Origin: Magnetococcales bacterium
Lineage (GTDB): Bacteria; Pseudomonadota; Magnetococcia; Magnetococcales; JADFWU01
Length of the DNA stretch: 28,338 nt
Assembly: GCA_015234045.1 (NCBI GenBank)
Contig: JADFWU010000043.1
Coordinates: 1-28,338, forward strand
Direction: 5' to 3'
The notes beneath the pieces are model-generated. The model saw only the letters and a program-made list of their open reading frames with translations, had not been told where the DNA came from and ran no database searches. Positions 25,722 through 28,338 of the stretch are shown one piece after another (within the stretch, counting starts at the first letter, position 1; each line of letters opens with the position of its first letter). The position numbers were made by a program, and so were the translations under genes.

Positions 25722-26478
25722 CCCAAGCCTTCCTATCCCGCTTACGCACTTCTTGAATCTCGTTGAAAATCCCGCGCAAAATGGCAATCTCCCGTTGATC
25801 CAGTGACGCACGGTGAAAAAGTGCCCGAATACTGCCCATCATATGGCGTGTTTTCTGTGTTTTTATGAACTCAATATCGACCAACACATCCTGCATCTGC
25901 GCAAACATGCGCTCCATCTGATCCGATGATGGCCGCTCTCCTCGGCTGTGATCCACAGCAAAAGAGACACCGGCACCCAATCCCTGCATCAACTCATAAC
26001 AGACCACCATCACCGCCTGAGAGAGATTTAACGAGCCATGCTTACCAATGGTGGGAATATTACAAATAATATCCGCACGTTCGACATCCTCAGTTTTGAG
26101 TCCACTGGGTTCTGGACCAAACAGAATGCCCATCCGGGTATGTTCACGACTGAACACCTCCTGCATGCGCTCTCCCAACTCACGCGGTGTCCAGACGGTA
26201 TTGCGCTGACCTCGGGATCGGTTAGAGGTAGCCACCAGAAAATTAAGGTCCTCAATCGCCTCAGGTACGGTATCAAACAGCTGGATATTGTCGATAATCT
26301 CAGTGGCACCCACTGCAAAATCCAACACCTCTTGGTGTGGAAACTGGCGTGGCTTAACCAATCGTAGGTGGCGGAAACCCATATTACGCATGGCACGCGC
26401 CGATGCACCGATGTTTCCGGCATGGGCGGTGTGATCCAGAATCAGCACCACATTGTCCTGAATGTCGGAGATATTCAC
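25711..26478 (-). CDS. trmJ: tRNA (cytidine/uridine-2'-O-)-methyltransferase TrmJ
   Basis: TrmJ 2'-O-methylates nucleotide 32 of tRNAs. The 255-residue protein starts with GTG. It has SPOUT motifs HAGNIGASARAMRNMGF, ILFGPEPSGL and IPTIGKHGSLNLSQAVMVVCYEL, followed by the C-terminal helical segment typical of TrmJ (RALFHRASLDQREIAILRGI). The Shine-Dalgarno sequence is weak (GGGAAA). It is followed by rsmE with overlapping ends. The gap from the upstream unknown gene is 39 bases, so the genes may be cotranscribed. Confidence 0.93.
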   Translation of the reverse strand: MNISDIQDNVVLILDHTAHAGNIGASARAMRNMGFRHLRLVKPRQFPHQEVLDFAVGATEIIDNIQLFDTVPEAIEDLNFLVATSNRSRGQRNTVWTPRELGERMQEVFSREHTRMGILFGPEPSGLKTEDVERADIICNIPTIGKHGSLNLSQAVMVVCYELMQGLGAGVSFAVDHSRGERPSSDQMERMFAQMQDVLVDIEFIKTQKTRHMMGSIRALFHRASLDQREIAILRGIFNEIQEVRKRDRKAWGVD

Positions 26479-26517
26479 GTCTGTTTCCCGTTCTGTCTGT
26501 GTTGCGATTATTTATAA

Positions 26518-26961
26518 TTATGCCCTGAAACGGGTATATTGGCTGTGCAGTTTAGCCATTGGCACTTGAAGGCTACCCGCCTTCTGTTGATTGTAGGCGC
26601 TCATGACTTGACTGCCAAAGGGTACTGGTTTGACGGGATTATCAGAATAGATCTTATCGGGAACGGCTCGCGTGCGCGCCATATGGGCATCCATCTCACC
26701 GCCAGAGGGTGGCGGCGGCATGGTTTTGGAAAAGTCCTGCTTGGAATAACTGCCAATTGTCTCCGCAGCGCGAGACACATCACCATTGGTTTCATGTTGC
26801 CGTGCTGTCATGGCACCAGCGGGCTTTCCAACTGAAACATAGACGGAACTTCGGCTCGAACTCTCCGATTCACGGCTGGACTGACGCATGCTCGACAACT
26901 GCTTATGAGGCATTTGCGCCAAACCACTGCGATGAATTGTATCAATGCCGAAAATAGCCAA
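26518..26961 (-). CDS. 147-residue protein of unknown function, polar and probably disordered
   Basis: The start is TTG with GGAG 5 bases upstream, which argues for a real gene. The product is hydrophilic, rich in serine, arginine and methionine, with a serine/arginine stretch (RESESSSRSSVYVS), a proline run (MPPPPSGG) and a basic C-terminus (KLHSQYTRFRA). No signal peptide, TM helix or cysteine is present. I recognise no family. It lies between a VOC gene and trmJ with short gaps. The plus-strand open frame at 26539-26835 is a shadow. Confidence 0.5.
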   Translation of the reverse strand: MAIFGIDTIHRSGLAQMPHKQLSSMRQSSRESESSSRSSVYVSVGKPAGAMTARQHETNGDVSRAAETIGSYSKQDFSKTMPPPPSGGEMDAHMARTRAVPDKIYSDNPVKPVPFGSQVMSAYNQQKAGSLQVPMAKLHSQYTRFRA

Positions 26962-27042
26962 GGCAACTCCTCATATTCCGTAGACTGCTCATGGAAACAT
27001 CCATACAGAGCATATCGGCAATTCATCCCAAACCTTTACGCC

Positions 27043-27630
27043 TTATTTCCAAGGTGGGAATAGATCATTGCCATCACCGAGCAGAACAATCTGCTCATCC
27101 GGTGTAGAGGCATCCACCTCCGGCCAGCGCTCTGTCTTGGGGTTTGTGCCTTCCAGACGTACTTTCGGTGGTTTCAGATCTTTCAAAACTGGATTTTTTC
27201 GCACATTGATATCCGTGCGTTCCAAACTGAATTCAATGGGAATACCATTGGGATCGTAAGAGTAGATCGAGCGGAAAAAACCGTGATCAACCATCTCTGT
27301 CACTGGCTGTTCTGCGGACACCAAAATATCCGACAACGCCCAAAGCGCCGCTTCATCACGTACCGAAAACGAAACATGATCAAAAATCGCTTTGCCTGTG
27401 ATGGGATCACCATGGCGTCGATAATCCACCCGTTCAACATCCGGCCACTCAAAAAAAGTGACCAACTCCGATTTACCAATCGCAAAATAGTATTGACGAT
27501 ATCCTGGATGACCATGGGTATGGACCAGAGGCAGTTCCAACAAATCTCGCCAAAACTTCACTGTACGATCCAGATCATTGGTGATGAATGCCAGATGGTG
27601 AACACCAGTAATACGCTTTTGACCAGACAT
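27043..27630 (-). CDS. VOC/glyoxalase-fold protein (putative ring-cleavage dioxygenase or lyase)
   Basis: I start at MSGQKRITGVHHLAF (ATG at 27630-27628), where the VOC fold begins; GGAG is 12 bases upstream, longer than ideal. The 195-residue protein has a paired beta-alpha-beta-beta-beta module. Possible metal ligands are H11 or H12 in GVHHLAF, H in FDHVSFSV and E in IEFSLE, the H-H-E pattern of VOC enzymes. Glyoxalases, fosfomycin-resistance proteins and extradiol dioxygenases share this fold, and the reaction cannot be chosen from sequence. A C-terminal proline-rich tail ends in LFPPWK. It is the first gene of the minus-strand series. Confidence 0.75.
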   Translation of the reverse strand: MSGQKRITGVHHLAFITNDLDRTVKFWRDLLELPLVHTHGHPGYRQYYFAIGKSELVTFFEWPDVERVDYRRHGDPITGKAIFDHVSFSVRDEAALWALSDILVSAEQPVTEMVDHGFFRSIYSYDPNGIPIEFSLERTDINVRKNPVLKDLKPPKVRLEGTNPKTERWPEVDASTPDEQIVLLGDGNDLFPPWK

Positions 27631-27961
27631 GGTCGGAAGATTCTCCCTGATGGCTCCACTCGGAAATGCACATATAATAATCATTTCACACGATTAAGAA
27701 ATCGAATCGAGAGGATTGGTTAAATATTAAACACCGTTGCTTTTTCGAATTGCACAAACTGACTGTTTACGGACTTATTTCACATAATGCGTACATGCAT
27801 AATTCGTTAATTTATCAAATAATCATCATCAATCAATACGTTTAAAATATGGGCATCATAATTGCTTAAGAAAATACTAAGGAATGGCGACTGGTTTATT
27901 TGATTCATTATTCTTACAAAAATTAGAAAATATAGTAACCACCCCATTGAGGAGAACATGC

Positions 27962-28132
27962 ATGGAGATCCAGCAGCAGGAAACCATCTCTGGACTTTTC
28001 AATACCGCTAACAACAATTGGCTGGAGTGCAGCACCAATATCTGCCTACTGACCGTAGCAGCCTGGAGCCTATTTCACCTGCCTGATACGGTCAATCTGG
28101 TACTCGATACCGTTCGCTTGTTAATGGCATAG
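27962..28132 (+). CDS. 56-residue protein with one hydrophobic segment, unknown function
   Basis: The ATG at 27962 is preceded by GAGGAG at a 7-base spacing; an in-frame ATG at 27884 has AAGGA directly against it, which is not usable. The product has a polar N-terminus (about 1-24), then a hydrophobic stretch about 27-40 (ICLLTVAAWSLFHL) that could span or associate with a membrane, and a hydrophobic C-terminus. Two cysteines are present. No family is recognised. It reads away from the VOC gene, and its stop codon lies at the edge of the palindromic element at 28129-28271. Confidence 0.5.
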   Translation: MEIQQQETISGLFNTANNNWLECSTNICLLTVAAWSLFHLPDTVNLVLDTVRLLMA

Positions 28133-28271
28133 TCATTCCAACCTGATTTTGAACAGACTATCTTGCCCCGCCATTCCCGCAAAAGAGGGACTCCAATGGG
28201 TTTTAACTGGATTCCCGCTTTCGAGAGAATGACGAGCCTGTGTTCAAATTTTATTTGGAACTATAGTCATT
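28129..28271. repeat. MITE-like imperfect palindrome with 9-bp terminal direct repeats
   Basis: ATAGTCATT occurs at both ends (28129-28137 and 28263-28271). Just inside are inverted, imperfect arms: CCAACCTGATTTTGAACAG on the left and, on the right, TTCAAATTTTATTTGGAA. The middle holds two ATTCCCGC units (28174-28181 and 28211-28218), similar to common proteobacterial intergenic palindromes, with arms CCATT/AATGG at 28171-28199. No coding capacity is present. Confidence 0.5.
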
Positions 28272-28338
28272 TCGATCCAAAATTTGACAATAAATCACAA
28301 CCTGAGTGGAAGCCCTGGTGATGTTTTTGCGCCGCTTT

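Noticed and set aside
28267-28338. Possible C-terminal end of a minus-strand gene at the right edge
   Set aside because: A 23-codon open frame ends in TGA at 28269-28267, but two other frames on these bases are equally open and none shows a recognisable motif. A plus-strand ATG at 28321 is also possible, so no call is made.
1-28338. CRISPR array, tRNA, rRNA or complete insertion sequence
   Set aside because: No regularly spaced repeats, no cloverleaf or rRNA-like stretches, and no transposase motifs were found by reading.

Overview
The window is chromosomal DNA from a free-living proteobacterium. Evidence: mfd, hflK-hflC followed by a YjeT-like (DUF2065) gene, yceD-rpmF-plsX-fabH, trmJ and rsmE, plus a CHASE/PAS histidine kinase with a sigma-54-type response regulator. 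The gene set fits gamma-, zeta- or Magnetococcia-like lineages, but I cannot fix the taxon from sequence alone. There are no rRNA or tRNA genes, CRISPR arrays or intact insertion sequences.

Layout. (1) Bases 1-98, minus: the first 32 codons of a PHP-family protein-tyrosine phosphatase (YwqE/CpsB type) running off the left edge. (2) 363-4946, plus: mfd and a CbpA-like DnaJ protein. (3) 5065-6603, minus: a lone sugar O-methyltransferase-like gene flanked by two nearly identical 32-bp direct repeats. (4) 6958-10910, plus: a two-component system with translationally coupled genes. It is followed by an AT-rich regulatory region (paired half-sites and a GG-N10-GC sigma-54-like promoter) and a two-gene small-protein unit (11199 to about 11824). 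The second of these genes has C8 and A7 tracts and looks frameshifted. (5) 11896-13257: a CNNM/CorC-family membrane protein. (6) 13349-15563: divergent DUF2249-hemerythrin and heme-copper-oxidase-like membrane genes around an FNR/DNR-type box, suggesting a nitric-oxide or low-oxygen module. (7) 15571-19300: an SbcD/YhaO-like nuclease and an SbcC/YhaN-like ATPase, overlapping. (8) 19297-27630, minus: thioredoxin-like, fabH, plsX, rpmF, yceD, DUF2065, hflC, hflK, rsmE, trmJ, an unknown 147-aa protein and a VOC-family protein. (9) 27962-28132, plus: a 56-residue protein, then a MITE-like imperfect palindrome.

How the genes may work together. The minus-strand block combines housekeeping lipid and ribosome genes (a strong promoter lies before rpmF), membrane protease control (HflKC) and two RNA methyltransferases. 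The most unusual part is 6958-11824. The kinase and regulator may control the small membrane-protein unit directly downstream through the sigma-54-like promoter at 11114-11128. However, the regulator's GAFTGA loop reads NAFTNA, and the small unit carries homopolymer tracts that could switch it on or off. This model is inference from the sequence and untested.
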